Shown: positions 19,227-29,250, counted from the first letter of the stretch. The stretch: 51,924 nucleotides of DNA from Yokenella regensburgei ATCC 49455 (GCF_000735455.1 NZ_JMPS01000080.1:1-51924); one strand, 5' to 3'. The notes: a model not told the origin generated them from the letters alone. Program-made: numbers and translations.

Positions 19227-19805
19227 ATGTCACTGCCTGACCTGAGCCTGGATGATTTCATTTCTCGTTTTCAACTGCTGCGTCCGCAGCCCCGGCTCAG
19301 TACGATAAATCAGCGTCAGGCGGCGGTACTCATCCCGGTGGTGCGTCGTCCGCAGCCGGGATTGCTGCTCACTCAGCGTTCACCGCTGTTACGCAAACAT
19401 GCGGGCCAGGTCGCCTTCCCCGGTGGGGCGGTCGACAGCAGCGATGCCTCGCTGATTGCCGCCGCGCTGCGCGAGGCGCAGGAAGAAGTGGCTATCCCGC
19501 CAGAATCGGTGGAAATCATCGGCGTGCTGCCACCTGTCGACAGCGTCACCGGCTTTCAGGTCACCCCGGTCGTTGGCATTATTCCGCCCAACCTCCACTA
19601 TCATGCAAGCGTTGATGAAGTTTCCGCTGTGTTCGAAATGCCGCTGGCGGAGGCGCTACGACTTGGGCGCTACCATCCTCTTGATATCCATCGTCGCGGT
19701 AATTCTCACCGCGTCTGGCTCTCCTGGTACCAGCACTATTTTGTCTGGGGAATGACCGCCGGAATAATCCGTGAGCTGGCCTTGCAAATTGGCGAAAAGC
19801 CCTGA
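19227..19805 (+). CDS. nudL: Nudix hydrolase NudL (CoA pyrophosphatase type)
   Basis: 192 residues, same length as E. coli YeaB/NudL. The Nudix region reads [10 protein letters not shown] then [10 protein letters not shown], with the REAQEE metal-binding core; the CoA-specific UPF0035 pattern ([16 protein letters not shown]) precedes it. The family cleaves CoA or similar pyrophosphates; substrate in vivo is unsettled. Start two bases after pabB. Confidence 0.94.
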   Translation: MSLPDLSLDDFISRFQLLRPQPRLSTINQRQAAVLIPVVRRPQPGLLLTQRSPLLRKHAGQVAFPGGAVDSSDASLIAAALREAQEEVAIPPESVEIIGVLPPVDSVTGFQVTPVVGIIPPNLHYHASVDEVSAVFEMPLAEALRLGRYHPLDIHRRGNSHRVWLSWYQHYFVWGMTAGIIRELALQIGEKP

Positions 19806-19979
19806 CTATACTTAGTAGTAACCCACGTTAAGACAGGCACCGCGGCATTAGTAAAATCGGGGTTATGCATTAGTTTAATTCATGTGAATAGTTAAGCTGA
19901 CACTGCGGTTCCCTCTTACACTATGCCCAGTTATTACATCGTTGCCGGAAGGTCTGGCAACCCTGTCAGGAGTGTTATT

Positions 19980-21344
19980 GTGATTAGTATATTCGACATG
20001 TTTAAGGTGGGGATTGGTCCCTCATCTTCCCATACTGTAGGGCCAATGAAGGCCGGTAAGCAGTTCGTCGATTCGCTGGTCGAAAAAGGGCTGATTGATG
20101 ACGTCACTCGCGTAGCGGTTGATGTTTATGGCTCTTTGTCCCTCACCGGTAAAGGTCACCATACCGACATCGCTATCATCATGGGTCTGGCTGGCAACAT
20201 GCCGGATACCGTTGATATTGATGCCATACCGGGATTTATCCGCGACGTAGAGACCCGTGGCCGTCTGCTGCTGGCGCACGGACGCAAAGAAGTCGATTTC
20301 CCGCAGGATGACGGTATGCGTTTTCGTAACGACAACCTGCCGTTGCACGAAAATGGCATGACCATTCATGCTTACGCGGGCGACAACGAAATCTTCAGCA
20401 AAACCTATTACTCCATCGGCGGTGGTTTCATCGTCGATGAAGAGCATTTCGGTAAAGATGCTGCCGGTGACGTCAACGTGCCTTACGCGTTCAAATCGGC
20501 GCAGGAGATGCTCAATTTTTGCCATGAGACCGGACTTTCCCTCTCCGGCATGGTGATGCAGAACGAGCTGGCGCTGCACAGCAAAGAAGAGATTGAAGCC
20601 TATTTCGCTAACGTCTGGCAGACCATGCGGGCCTGTATTGACCGCGGGATGAACACCGAAGGCATACTGCCTGGTCCGCTGCGCGTTCCGCGTCGTGCCT
20701 CCGCGCTGCGTCGTCTGCTGGTTTCCAGCGATAAGCTCTCCAGCGACCCAATGAACGTGGTTGACTGGGTGAACATGTTTGCCCTCGCGGTCAACGAAGA
20801 GAACGCCGCCGGTGGCCGCGTGGTAACCGCACCAACGAACGGCGCCTGTGGCATCGTTCCGGCGGTTCTGGCCTACTACGATCACTTTATCGAGCCGGTC
20901 ACGCCTGAGAGCTATATTCGCTACTTCCTGGCCTCTGGTGCGGTGGGTGCGCTGTACAAGATGAACGCCTCTATCTCTGGTGCTGAAGTGGGCTGCCAGG
21001 GTGAAGTGGGTGTAGCCTGTTCAATGGCAGCGGCCGGTCTGGCAGAGCTGCTGGGTGCCAGCCCGGAGCAGGTCTGCATCGCGGCAGAAATCGGTATGGA
21101 ACACAACCTGGGGCTGACCTGTGACCCGGTTGCCGGCCAGGTACAGGTACCGTGCATCGAGCGTAACGCAATTGCCTCGGTGAAGGCTATCAACGCCGCC
21201 CGTATGGCGATGCGCCGCACCAGCGAACCGCGTGTTTCTCTCGATAAGGTCATTGAGACCATGTACGAGACCGGTAAAGACATGAACGCCAAATACCGCG
21301 AAACCTCCCGTGGTGGCCTGGCTATCAAGGTACAATGTAATTAA
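19980..21344 (+). CDS. sdaA: L-serine deaminase I
   Basis: 454 residues from a GTG at 19980-19982, preceded by CAGGAGTG; this matches E. coli, while an ATG 19 codons upstream has no ribosome site. It deaminates L-serine to pyruvate with a 4Fe-4S cluster. Signatures are [16 protein letters not shown] at the N-terminus, the C-terminal Cys-containing stretches ([32 protein letters not shown]) and a catalytic tail Cys two residues from the end (VQCN). The leader has a short hairpin, GTTGCC/GGCAAC (19941-19961), before the ribosome site. Confidence 0.97.
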   Translation: MISIFDMFKVGIGPSSSHTVGPMKAGKQFVDSLVEKGLIDDVTRVAVDVYGSLSLTGKGHHTDIAIIMGLAGNMPDTVDIDAIPGFIRDVETRGRLLLAHGRKEVDFPQDDGMRFRNDNLPLHENGMTIHAYAGDNEIFSKTYYSIGGGFIVDEEHFGKDAAGDVNVPYAFKSAQEMLNFCHETGLSLSGMVMQNELALHSKEEIEAYFANVWQTMRACIDRGMNTEGILPGPLRVPRRASALRRLLVSSDKLSSDPMNVVDWVNMFALAVNEENAAGGRVVTAPTNGACGIVPAVLAYYDHFIEPVTPESYIRYFLASGAVGALYKMNASISGAEVGCQGEVGVACSMAAAGLAELLGASPEQVCIAAEIGMEHNLGLTCDPVAGQVQVPCIERNAIASVKAINAARMAMRRTSEPRVSLDKVIETMYETGKDMNAKYRETSRGGLAIKVQCN

Positions 21345-21353
21345 CTCCCGCCT

Positions 21354-21380
21354 CGCCCGTCACACAGACGGGCGATTTTT
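21354..21380 (+). terminator. sdaA terminator
   Basis: Stem CGCCCGTC (21354-21361) / GACGGGCG (21367-21374), loop ACACA, then ATTTTT. It begins nine bases after the sdaA stop. Confidence 0.9.
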
Positions 21381-21472
21381 CATCCCAATCCTCAACTTAT
21401 TCCCTTGAGCACACTACACTTGCTGTGTTGCTGTTGGTATCTTCACCGACGGCTTCAATGTGGGCGTCAGCG

Positions 21473-23074
21473 ATGCAAACTGCTCAACAGGCCATTAAAC
21501 AGTACCGACACAAGCGTATCTTCATTTGCCTGACGATAGCGCTGCTGGCCGTCTTTATTACGCTGAGCCTGCGATTTATTTCACAGCGTAGTCTAAATCA
21601 GCAGCGTTTGCAGACTGCTGCCACTCACGCCGTCGAAACCTTAGATAAGGTCTTGTTACCACTGGAGAACCAGCGTGCGGAATTGCTTCAGCTGGTCGGC
21701 CTCTCCTGCGACGCGGTCAGCCTTGAGTTGCGCAAGCAGGCTGCCGCGCTACAGACCGTGCGCTCCATCGCCCTTGTCCAGTCTGGTGTACTCTACTGCT
21801 CAAGCGTACTGGGTGTGCGCAACCTGGTTCTCGGTGAAACCTTGCCAGAGCTCCCCAGCGAATCCCCTCAGCTGTTGCTGACCACCGATAAAACGCTGAC
21901 CACCGGTCGACCGCTGCTGGTGCGCTGGTATCCGATGGACAAGGACCCCGCCAGCGGCGTGCTCATTACTATCAATATCGATCTGCTCAGTGCTCTGATG
22001 CTGGAGCCAGAAAAGCCGCTTATTGACGACGTGAGCCTCACCGTTGGCCATCGCCACCTCTCCGAACACACTGACGTGGTCAATGAATTACCGATGCACG
22101 CCAACGAGAGCATCTTCCGTCTGGCCTCTCACCGTTTCCCTTTCACCGTAAACATCACCGGGCCTGGCACGACGGAAATGGCGCTAAGCACCCTTCCCAC
22201 GCAGCTGCCGCTGGCGCTTATCGCCGGGCTGCTGGCCGCCGGGATCGCCTGGCTTGTCACGGCCAGCCGGATGAGCTTCTCGTGGGAAATCAATATGGGG
22301 ATAGCCTCGCGGGAGTTCGATATCTGGTGCCAGCCGCTGCTTAACGCCGGCAACCTGAAGTGTATCGGGGTGGAGATTTTACTGCGCTGGAACAATCCGC
22401 GCCTGGGCCAGGTCTCGCCGGATGTGTTTATTCCCCTGGCCGAAGAACACAATCTGATCAGTTCGCTAACCCGCTATGTGATTAGCGAAACCGTGCGCCA
22501 GATACACGTCTTCCCCGCCTCGCCGCAGTTCCACGTCGGTTTTAACGTTGCCTCCAGCCACTTCGTTGGTGGTGCCCTGCTGCGTGATTTGAATAAGCAC
22601 TGGTTCAGCGCTCATCCCCCGCAGCAGCTTGTACTGGAGCTGACCGAGCGTGATGCGCTGCACGATGTGGACTACCGGCTGGTAAGAGAGCTGCATCGCA
22701 AAGATATTAAGCTCGCAATCGATGATTTTGGCACCGGGAACAGCTCGTTTGCCTGGCTTGAGAAACTGCGCCCGGACGTGCTGAAAATCGACAAATCCTT
22801 TACCCATGCCATCGGCACCGATGCGGTGAACTCGACGGTGATGGACATCATCATTGCGCTGGGGCAACGCCTTGGCATTGAGCTGGTTGCAGAGGGAGTT
22901 GAGACGCCGGAACAGGCGCAGTATCTGCGCCAGCACGGCGTTCATGTTTTACAGGGATTTCTGTATGCCCGCCCGATGCCATTGCGCGACTTTCCGCAGT
23001 GGCTGGCGGGCAATCAGCCGCCCCCTCGTCAGCATAGCGGGCACCCGGTGCCCCATATGCCGATGATGCATTGA
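21473..23074 (+). CDS. pdeD: c-di-GMP phosphodiesterase PdeD (CSS-EAL)
   Basis: 533 residues from the ATG at 21473 (MQTAQQAIKQYR), one longer than E. coli PdeD/YoaD; a longer in-frame start exists but adds 16 unrelated residues. Two membrane helices (about 16-37 and 240-262) bracket a periplasmic domain with the conserved Cys pair GLSC and LYCSS, the redox-sensing CSS motif. The cytoplasmic EAL domain has EILLRW, NVASSHF, ELTERD, DDFGTGNSS and ELVAEGVET, so all metal and catalytic positions look intact. It hydrolyses c-di-GMP to pGpG. Confidence 0.95.
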   Translation: MQTAQQAIKQYRHKRIFICLTIALLAVFITLSLRFISQRSLNQQRLQTAATHAVETLDKVLLPLENQRAELLQLVGLSCDAVSLELRKQAAALQTVRSIALVQSGVLYCSSVLGVRNLVLGETLPELPSESPQLLLTTDKTLTTGRPLLVRWYPMDKDPASGVLITINIDLLSALMLEPEKPLIDDVSLTVGHRHLSEHTDVVNELPMHANESIFRLASHRFPFTVNITGPGTTEMALSTLPTQLPLALIAGLLAAGIAWLVTASRMSFSWEINMGIASREFDIWCQPLLNAGNLKCIGVEILLRWNNPRLGQVSPDVFIPLAEEHNLISSLTRYVISETVRQIHVFPASPQFHVGFNVASSHFVGGALLRDLNKHWFSAHPPQQLVLELTERDALHDVDYRLVRELHRKDIKLAIDDFGTGNSSFAWLEKLRPDVLKIDKSFTHAIGTDAVNSTVMDIIIALGQRLGIELVAEGVETPEQAQYLRQHGVHVLQGFLYARPMPLRDFPQWLAGNQPPPRQHSGHPVPHMPMMH

Positions 23075-23087
23075 TACCCGTAGAGGA

Positions 23088-24659
23088 TTACTCCTCTTCG
23101 TCGTGTTCCTGACGCTCTTTAACAATACGGACCAGATCCACGCGGTAATCATTGGCTTCAATGATAGTTATGCGCAGCGGTGGGATCTCGAGCTCGTCGC
23201 CAACGCGCGGGATCTGCCCGTTAACAGCGATAACCAGACCCGCCACGGTGGCGATATCAGCATCGTCATCCACCAGGCTGTCGAGCCCCAGCGCCTGCTG
23301 CAGGGCGTGAACGTCGGTGGTACCTTTAACCAGCCAGCCGTCGGTTTCACCGTCACCGTCGATAACGATTTCCGGGGTTTCGTCGGCATCCGGGAATTCT
23401 CCGGCGATGGCTTCCAGAACATCAAGCGGCGTAACCAGCCCCTGCACCACACCAAACTCGTTGGTGACGATAACGAAGCTGCCACGCGCGCGACGCAGCA
23501 CGCCAAGCAGGTTGATTGGATCCAGTGTTTCTGGCACCACGATAGCCGGAGAAGCTGCCGCTATCACGGCCACATCTTCACCCGCTTCCAGCGCGACCAG
23601 CATCTCTTTTGCACGCACAATACCGATGATTTCATCCAGTTCACCACGGCACACCGGGAACAGGCTATGCGGTGAAGAGAGCAGCTGCTGGCGAATTTCA
23701 TCGACGCTCAGGCTGGCGTCAACCCAGCTGATTTCACCACGCGGGGTCATGATAGTACGTAAAGAGCGTGACGCCAGGGTCAGCACCCCGTTAATCATGT
23801 AGCGCTCTTCTTCGGCAAACGCGCCTTCTGGTACCGGAATGGCCGCCGTCGGGCTATCCGTATGCGCAACCGTCGCCTGCTTACGTCCACCCATCAGACG
23901 CAGAATAGCGTCTGCGGTACGGGCGCGCAGCGGCAGCGTCGACTGATGGCGCACAAAGTTGCGACGTGCCACCTGGTTGAAAAACTCGATGATAATCGAG
24001 AAGCCAATCGCGGCGTACAGGTAGCCTTTCGGAATATGGAAACCAAAACCTTCCGCCACCAGGCTCAGGCCAATCATCAGCAGGAAGCTCAGACACAGTA
24101 CCACTACGGTCGGGTGCTGGTTCACGAAGCGGGTTAACGGTTTAGACGCCAGCAGCATGACCGCCATGGCAATCACTACCGCCGCCATCATTACCGGCAG
24201 ATGGTTCACCATCCCGACCGCCGTAATCACCGCGTCGAGGGAGAACACCGCATCCAGTACCACAATCTGCAGTACCACCACCCAGAAGCTGGCATAGCCC
24301 TTCCCATGACCTTCGTCGTGCTGGCGGTTCTCAAGCCGTTCGTGCAGTTCTGTTGTTGCTTTGAACAACAGGAATATGCCCCCGAGCAGCATGATCAGAT
24401 CGCGCCCCGAGAAGCTGAAATCCCAGGCGGTAAACAACGGTGTGGTCAGGGTCACCATCCATGAGATGACCGAAAGCAGTCCCAGACGCATAACCAGCGC
24501 CAGCGACAGGCCGATAAGGCGCGCTTTATCTCGTTGTTTCGGCGGCAGTTTGTCCGCCAGAATCGCGATGAACACCAGGTTGTCGATACCCAGCACAATT
24601 TCCAGAACGACAAGCGTCAGCAATCCGGCCCAAATAGACGGATCCATTAAAAATTCCAT
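23088..24659 (-). CDS. yoaE: TerC-family membrane protein with CBS and CorC domains, YoaE
   Basis: 523 residues. Residues 1-240 form a seven-helix TerC domain with the acidic motifs [11 protein letters not shown] and DAVFSLDAV; then a CBS pair ([29 protein letters not shown]) and a C-terminal CorC/HlyC transporter-associated domain. TerC relatives export Mn2+ and other metals during protein secretion; the ion is inferred. Start ATG after AGGAG. Convergent with pdeD, 13 bases between stops. The long leader carries a possible regulatory ORF (24688-24855). Confidence 0.93.
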   Translation of the reverse strand: MEFLMDPSIWAGLLTLVVLEIVLGIDNLVFIAILADKLPPKQRDKARLIGLSLALVMRLGLLSVISWMVTLTTPLFTAWDFSFSGRDLIMLLGGIFLLFKATTELHERLENRQHDEGHGKGYASFWVVVLQIVVLDAVFSLDAVITAVGMVNHLPVMMAAVVIAMAVMLLASKPLTRFVNQHPTVVVLCLSFLLMIGLSLVAEGFGFHIPKGYLYAAIGFSIIIEFFNQVARRNFVRHQSTLPLRARTADAILRLMGGRKQATVAHTDSPTAAIPVPEGAFAEEERYMINGVLTLASRSLRTIMTPRGEISWVDASLSVDEIRQQLLSSPHSLFPVCRGELDEIIGIVRAKEMLVALEAGEDVAVIAAASPAIVVPETLDPINLLGVLRRARGSFVIVTNEFGVVQGLVTPLDVLEAIAGEFPDADETPEIVIDGDGETDGWLVKGTTDVHALQQALGLDSLVDDDADIATVAGLVIAVNGQIPRVGDELEIPPLRITIIEANDYRVDLVRIVKERQEHDEEE

Positions 24660-24687
24660 GTATGACTCCTGCGAAGGGCACGGGCAT

Positions 24688-24855
24688 TCATCCCGATGAC
24701 ATGTGCGGGTGTGACAGTAAAGTGAGAAAAATCAGCGTGGCACGACGGGCCGGTTTGCCAGACAGGAAGCTGTCTGAAGGTGAATTGACGTCGGTGACGG
24801 TCCATATGGTGGGCTTTACCCTGTACTCCTGTGTCATTAAACAGGGGGTAAACAT
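24688..24855 (-). CDS. candidate leader ORF upstream of yoaE (yoaL-like)
   Basis: 55 codons on the minus strand, opening [11 protein letters not shown] and ending H-M-S-S-G, 28 bases before yoaE. A further in-frame ATG would add 18 residues at the front. No good ribosome site is seen at any start. A second frame (51 codons from about 24806) overlaps the yoaE start. E. coli has been reported to have a translated leader ORF, yoaL, ahead of yoaE; I cannot confirm which frame corresponds. A CAGACAG/CTGTCTG hairpin (24769-24786) lies within it. Confidence 0.35.
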   Translation of the reverse strand: MFTPCLMTQEYRVKPTIWTVTDVNSPSDSFLSGKPARRATLIFLTLLSHPHMSSG

Positions 24856-24946
24856 AGCAAATAAAGGAGGTTTAACGCAAAAATTTACTACACTTTGCAA
24901 AAAAATCATTTTTTGTGATTGGAATAATCTTAACCAGGATAACTAA

Positions 24947-24968
24947 ATTACGGATCTTCATCACATTA
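24947..24968 (+). promoter_or_regulatory. CRP site candidate upstream of manX
   Basis: The 22-base stretch ends in a perfect TCACA half-site within GATCTTCATCACATTA and matches the CRP consensus at about 14 of 22 positions. E. coli manX has a CRP site in nearly the same sequence context as I recall it. It lies about 150 bases before manX. Confidence 0.6.
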
Positions 24969-24995
24969 ATTATTTTTTCGCTATCTAAAATAATT
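24968..24995 (+). promoter_or_regulatory. Mlc/NagC-type operator candidate upstream of manX
   Basis: Perfect nine-base arms AATTATTTT (24968-24976) and AAAATAATT (24987-24995) around a ten-base centre TTCGCTATCT. Mlc and NagC bind TTATTT...AAATAA repeats of this kind, and both repress manXYZ in E. coli. The remaining leader to 25115 holds no other feature I can name. Confidence 0.6.
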
Positions 24996-25115
24996 CACGG
25001 AAGTTTTAGGTTTATGGTTCTCTAACCCTTGTCTGAATCGATTCTGTAACAGTCAACGGTTCAGGGTGCATCAGCAGCAGTGGTGCATTAAATAGATAAT
25101 AACAGGAGGTAGCAA

Positions 25116-26078
25116 GTGACGATTGCTATTGTGATAGGCACACATGGTTGGGCTGCAGAACAGCTGCTGAAAACAGCAGAAATGTTGCTGGGCGAACAGG
25201 AAAACGTCGGCTGGATCGACTTCGTTCCTGGTGAAAACGCTGAAACGTTGATTGAAAAGTACAACGCTCAGCTCGCCAAACTGGATACGACCAAAGGCGT
25301 GCTGTTCCTTGTCGACACCTGGGGCGGTAGCCCTTTCAATGCGGCAAGCCGCATTGTGGTTGATAAAGATCAGTATGAAGTCATTGCAGGCGTCAACATC
25401 CCTATGCTGGTTGAGACGCTGATGGCACGCGACGATAACCCGAGCTTTGATGAACTGGTCGGGATTGCCGTTGAAACCGGTCGCGAAGGCGTTAAAGCGC
25501 TGAAAGCGAAACCGGTCGAAAAAGCAGCGCCAGTTGCCGCCGCACCGAAAGCGGCAGCCCCGGCGAAGCCAATGGGCCCGAATGACTACATGATCATTGG
25601 TCTGGCACGTATCGATGACCGTCTGATCCATGGCCAGGTTGCGACCCGCTGGACGAAAGAAACCAACGTCACCCGCATCATCGTAGTCAGTGATGAAGTG
25701 GCGGCGGATACCGTGCGTAAAACGCTGCTGACCCAGGTGGCCCCACCTGGCGTGACGGCGCACGTGGTTGATGTGGCGAAGATGATCCGCGTCTACAACA
25801 ACCCGAAATACGCCGGTGAGCGCGTCATGCTGTTGTTCACAAACCCAACTGACGTTGAGCGCATCGTTGAAGGCGGCGTCAAAATTACGACCGTGAACAT
25901 CGGCGGGATGGCTTTCCGTCAGGGTAAAACACAGGTGAACAATGCCATTTCCGTTGATGAGACCGATATCGAAGCGTTCAACAAGTTGAATGCCCGCGGT
26001 ATTGAGCTGGAAGCGCGTAAAGTTTCCACCGATCAGCGACTGAAAATGATGGATTTAATTGCCAAGGTCGGGAAATAA
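25116..26078 (+). CDS. manX: mannose PTS EIIAB component
   Basis: 320 residues, GTG start preceded by AGGAGG. The IIA domain (1-130) has phosphorylation site H10 in IGTHGWAAE; an Ala/Pro-rich linker (about 135-155) leads to the IIB domain with H172 in DDRLIHGQV. It relays phosphate from HPr to incoming mannose, glucose, glucosamine or fructose. First gene of manXYZ; the linker is three residues shorter than in E. coli (323). Confidence 0.97.
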   Translation: MTIAIVIGTHGWAAEQLLKTAEMLLGEQENVGWIDFVPGENAETLIEKYNAQLAKLDTTKGVLFLVDTWGGSPFNAASRIVVDKDQYEVIAGVNIPMLVETLMARDDNPSFDELVGIAVETGREGVKALKAKPVEKAAPVAAAPKAAAPAKPMGPNDYMIIGLARIDDRLIHGQVATRWTKETNVTRIIVVSDEVAADTVRKTLLTQVAPPGVTAHVVDVAKMIRVYNNPKYAGERVMLLFTNPTDVERIVEGGVKITTVNIGGMAFRQGKTQVNNAISVDETDIEAFNKLNARGIELEARKVSTDQRLKMMDLIAKVGK

Positions 26079-26127
26079 CACCTGGCTGCTTATTCACACT
26101 TAAGGCTTTTGTTATAGGAGAAGTACA

Positions 26128-26928
26128 ATGGAGATTACCACTCTTCAGATTGTGCTGGTGTTCGTCGTCGCGTGTATTGCCGGTATGGAATCCGTACTTG
26201 ATGAATTTCAGTTTCACCGTCCGCTGATCGCCTGTACGTTGATTGGTATGGTTCTCGGCGATATGAAAACCGGTATCATCATCGGTGGTACCCTGGAAAT
26301 GATCGCCCTGGGCTGGATGAACATCGGTGCGGCAGTAGCACCGGATGCGGCGCTCGCCTCCATCATTTCAACCATCCTGGTTATCGCGGGTCATCAGAGC
26401 ATTGGTGCCGGTATCGCACTGGCAATTCCACTGGCCGCTGCGGGCCAGGTGCTGACCATCATCGTTCGTACCATCACCGTTGCCTTCCAGCACGCAGCAG
26501 ATAAAGCGGCGGAAAGCGGCAACCTGACGGCAATTTCCTGGATCCACGTCTCTTCCCTGTTCCTGCAGGCGATGCGTATCGCTATCCCGGCAATTATCGT
26601 GGCCGTGTCTGTCGGTACCAGCGAAGTTCAGGGCATGCTGAATGCTATCCCTGAAGTGGTAACCAGCGGTCTGAACATCGCCGGTGGCATGATCGTCGTG
26701 GTTGGTTACGCAATGGTCATCAACATGATGCGTGCGGGCTACCTGATGCCGTTCTTCTACCTCGGCTTCGTCACTGCAGCATTCACCAACTTCAACCTGG
26801 TTGCACTGGGCGTGATTGGCGCAGTAATGGCTATCCTCTACATCCAGCTGAGCCCGAAATATAACCGCGTCGCGGGTGCCCCAGCGCAGGCTGCTGGTAA
26901 CAACGACCTCGATAACGAACTGGACTAA
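26128..26928 (+). CDS. manY: mannose PTS EIIC membrane component
   Basis: 266 residues, same length as E. coli ManY. Multi-span membrane permease subunit forming the sugar channel with ManZ; the GGTLEMIALGWMNIGAAVAPDAALASI stretch (near residues 53-78) is the EII-Sor signature region. ATG with AGGAGAAG upstream. The ManYZ pair is also used by lambda phage DNA and some bacteriocins in E. coli. Confidence 0.97.
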   Translation: MEITTLQIVLVFVVACIAGMESVLDEFQFHRPLIACTLIGMVLGDMKTGIIIGGTLEMIALGWMNIGAAVAPDAALASIISTILVIAGHQSIGAGIALAIPLAAAGQVLTIIVRTITVAFQHAADKAAESGNLTAISWIHVSSLFLQAMRIAIPAIIVAVSVGTSEVQGMLNAIPEVVTSGLNIAGGMIVVVGYAMVINMMRAGYLMPFFYLGFVTAAFTNFNLVALGVIGAVMAILYIQLSPKYNRVAGAPAQAAGNNDLDNELD

Positions 26929-26940
26929 CAGGTGAGCAAC

Positions 26941-27792
26941 ATGGTTGATATGACTAAAACTACCACTGAGAAAAAACTCACACAGAGTGATATTCGTGGC
27001 GTGTTCCTCCGTTCTAACCTGTTCCAGGGTTCATGGAACTTCGAACGTATGCAGGCGCTGGGCTTCTGCTTCTCTATGGTTCCGGCTATCCGCCGTCTGT
27101 ACCCGGAGAACAACGACGCGCGCAAACAGGCTATCAAACGTCACCTCGAGTTCTTCAACACCCATCCGTACGTCGCCGCACCGGTACTCGGCGTGACGCT
27201 GGCAATGGAAGAGCAACGTGCGAACGGTGCCGAGATCGACGATGGTGCCATCAACGGTATCAAAGTTGGTCTGATGGGGCCGCTGGCAGGCGTGGGTGAC
27301 CCGATTTTCTGGGGTACCGTTCGTCCGGTATTCGCCGCACTGGGCGCAGGTATCGCGATGAGCGGCAGCCTGCTCGGTCCGTTGCTGTTCTTCGTTCTCT
27401 TTAACCTGGTTCGTATGCTGACGCTGTACTACGGCATCTCCTACGGTTACCAGAAAGGGGTGGATATCGTTAAGGATATGGGCGGCGGCTTCCTGCAGAA
27501 ACTGACGGAGGGGGCGTCGATTCTCGGCCTGTTCGTCATGGGAGCCCTGGTGAACAAGTGGACGCACGTTAACATCCCGCTGGTGGTTTCGACCATCACC
27601 GGCCAGGATGGACAGACGCGTGTAACCACCGTGCAGACCATCCTTGACCAGCTGATGCCGGGCCTGGTGCCACTGCTGCTGACTTTCGCCTGTATGTGGC
27701 TGCTGCGTAAGAAAGTTAACCCGCTGTGGATTATCATTGGCTTCTTTGTCATCGGTATTGCCGGCTACGCGGTCGGCCTGCTGGGTCTGTAA
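26941..27792 (+). CDS. manZ: mannose PTS EIID membrane component
   Basis: 283 residues from the ATG at 26941, the revised E. coli start; a GTG three codons earlier (26932) is the alternative and would place the ribosome site differently. The EIID family motif includes [17 protein letters not shown]. Mostly cytoplasmic N-terminus with a membrane-embedded C-terminal part. The 12-base gap after manY indicates one transcript. A terminator follows. Confidence 0.96.
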   Translation: MVDMTKTTTEKKLTQSDIRGVFLRSNLFQGSWNFERMQALGFCFSMVPAIRRLYPENNDARKQAIKRHLEFFNTHPYVAAPVLGVTLAMEEQRANGAEIDDGAINGIKVGLMGPLAGVGDPIFWGTVRPVFAALGAGIAMSGSLLGPLLFFVLFNLVRMLTLYYGISYGYQKGVDIVKDMGGGFLQKLTEGASILGLFVMGALVNKWTHVNIPLVVSTITGQDGQTRVTTVQTILDQLMPGLVPLLLTFACMWLLRKKVNPLWIIIGFFVIGIAGYAVGLLGL

Positions 27793-27807
27793 TCTGTTGC
27801 TGTCAAC

Positions 27808-27834
27808 CGGGGGCCTTTGTGCCCCCGTTTTTTT
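27808..27834 (+). terminator. manXYZ terminator
   Basis: Stem CGGGGGC (27808-27814) / GCCCCCG (27821-27827), loop CTTTGT, then seven T. The yobD ribosome site GGAGGAG follows directly. Confidence 0.92.
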
Positions 27835-27847
27835 ATCCGGAGGAGTA

Positions 27848-28306
27848 ATGACAATCACGGACTGGATTCTGGTTATCTTCATTGTCGCGCTGCTGGCCTT
27901 TGCCATCTACGACCAGTTCATCATGCCGCAACGCAACGGCACTACCCTGCTTGCCATCCCTCTGCTGCGCCGTAGCCGGGTCGACGGTATTATTTTTGTC
28001 GGTCTGGTGGCCATTCTTATTTATAACAACATCACCCAGCATGGTGAAATAATAACCACGTGGTTACTCTGTGCTCTGGCATTAATGGGGCTGTATATCT
28101 TCTGGATCCGCATCCCGCGGATTGTGTTTAAATCGACCGGATTCTTCTTCTCCAACGTCTGGATAGAATATCGCCGTATAAAAGAAATGAATTTATCGGA
28201 AGATGGCGTGCTGGTGATGCAATTAGAGCAACGCCGCTTACTGGTACGTGTGCGAAATATCGACGATCTGGAGAAAATATATAAACTTATGGTTTCTACT
28301 CAATAG
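27848..28306 (+). CDS. yobD: DUF986 inner membrane protein YobD
   Basis: 152 residues, identical in length to E. coli YobD. Three hydrophobic segments (about 4-23, 45-63, 70-90) and a soluble C-terminal half ending [20 protein letters not shown]. Function unknown. GGAGGAGTA precedes the ATG. It lies between manZ and mntP as in E. coli and could receive read-through from manXYZ. Confidence 0.93.
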   Translation: MTITDWILVIFIVALLAFAIYDQFIMPQRNGTTLLAIPLLRRSRVDGIIFVGLVAILIYNNITQHGEIITTWLLCALALMGLYIFWIRIPRIVFKSTGFFFSNVWIEYRRIKEMNLSEDGVLVMQLEQRRLLVRVRNIDDLEKIYKLMVSTQ

Positions 28307-28315
28307 GTTACAAAC

Positions 28316-28372
28316 ATAGCAGTGGCTATATTTCGTGAGTAAATGACTCATTTAAAATATAGCCATTGCTAT
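28316..28372. repeat. AT-rich inverted repeat between yobD and mntP
   Basis: Arms ATAGCAGTGGCTATATTT (28316-28333) and AAATATAGCCATTGCTAT (28355-28372) pair over 18 bases with one G-T pair. The 21-base spacer contains a smaller palindrome, AAATGA-C-TCATTT. No T run follows, so it does not look like an ordinary terminator. Nature unknown. Confidence 0.8.
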
Positions 28373-28423
28373 ATTCACTTCTTGTTCTCTCCCTATTTAT
28401 TAACCTTTCCTTTACTATCAAAG

Positions 28424-28442
28424 ACAAATGAAAATCGTTATC
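28424..28442 (+). promoter_or_regulatory. Fur-box-like site upstream of mntP
   Basis: ACAAATGAAAATCGTTATC matches the 19-base Fur consensus GATAATGATAATCATTATC at 14 positions. It lies about 65 bases before the riboswitch. The site could serve Fur or a related metal regulator such as MntR; the sequence alone does not decide. Confidence 0.5.
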
Positions 28443-28502
28443 AATTATGTGGTTAAAATAACGACTCCTCGATGTTGTTTTATATTCTAAAAATATGTTA
28501 AG

Positions 28503-28680
28503 GTTGCGCCCGTCGTTGGGGAGTAGCCGATTTCCTTTCCCGGAAATGTACGTGTCAACATACTCGTTGCAAAACGTGGTGCGTACGGATCATCAGCAGA
28601 TGATTAGGCGAGACCATAGACGCATGACTGCTGTTTACTGGGGGCAGTGGTGCGTCGTATGGATACTTCCCGGTCTGGAC
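28503..28680 (+). promoter_or_regulatory. yybP-ykoY manganese riboswitch of mntP
   Basis: Leader RNA with the conserved elements of this class: GGGGAGTAGCC (28518-28528), the CAACATACTCGTTGCA hairpin segment and GCGAGACCA (28608-28616). Downstream a long imperfect hairpin, GACGCATGACTGC/GCAGTGGTGCGTC (28619-28656), and GGTCT (28672-28676), complementary to AGACC in the aptamer, could be the expression switch. In E. coli the same element senses Mn2+ and turns on mntP. Confidence 0.9.
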
Positions 28681-28686
28681 ACGTTG

Positions 28687-29250
28687 ATGAATCTCTCTGC
28701 CACTATCCTGCTTGCCTTTGGTATGTCCATGGATGCATTCGCTGCATCAATTGGTAAAGGCGCCTCCCTGCATAAACCGAAATTCTCCGAAGCGCTGCGC
28801 ACCGGGCTTATTTTTGGCGTGATTGAAACGCTGACGCCGCTTATCGGCTGGGGCCTGGGTATGCTGGCAAGCCAGTTTGTGCTGGAGTGGAACCACTGGA
28901 TCGCCTTCGTGCTGCTGGTATTCCTCGGCGGTCGAATGATTATAGAAGGCGTGCGCGGCGATAGCGGTGAAGAAGAAGCCCCGACGCGTCACGGCTTCTG
29001 GCTACTGGTGACGACGGCAATTGCCACCAGCCTTGATGCGATGGCGGTGGGTGTCGGTCTGGCGTTCCTGCAGGTCAACATCATCATGACCGCGCTTGCC
29101 ATCGGCTGCGCGACGCTGATTATGTCTACCCTCGGAATGATGGTTGGCCGCTATATTGGCCCGCTGCTAGGCAAACGGGCTGAAATCCTCGGCGGCATCG
29201 TGCTGATTGGTATTGGCTCGCAGATCCTCTGGAGCCACTTCGCCGGTTAA
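28687..29250 (+). CDS. mntP: manganese efflux pump MntP
   Basis: 187 residues from the ATG at 28687, giving [25 protein letters not shown]; the upstream in-frame extension is riboswitch RNA, not protein. Six membrane helices; Asp16 in GMSMDAF and a second motif TSLDAMAVG (near residue 117) are the conserved transport residues. It exports Mn2+. The stop overlaps the rlmA stop on the opposite strand by four bases. Confidence 0.96.
   Translation: MNLSATILLAFGMSMDAFAASIGKGASLHKPKFSEALRTGLIFGVIETLTPLIGWGLGMLASQFVLEWNHWIAFVLLVFLGGRMIIEGVRGDSGEEEAPTRHGFWLLVTTAIATSLDAMAVGVGLAFLQVNIIMTALAIGCATLIMSTLGMMVGRYIGPLLGKRAEILGGIVLIGIGSQILWSHFAG

Noticed and set aside
18958-19233. Frames antisense to pabB and nudL
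   Set aside because: Low-complexity, unsupported shadows of well-identified genes.
28495-28686. N-terminal extension of the MntP frame
   Set aside because: These bases form the yybP-ykoY riboswitch; the protein family starts at 28687.
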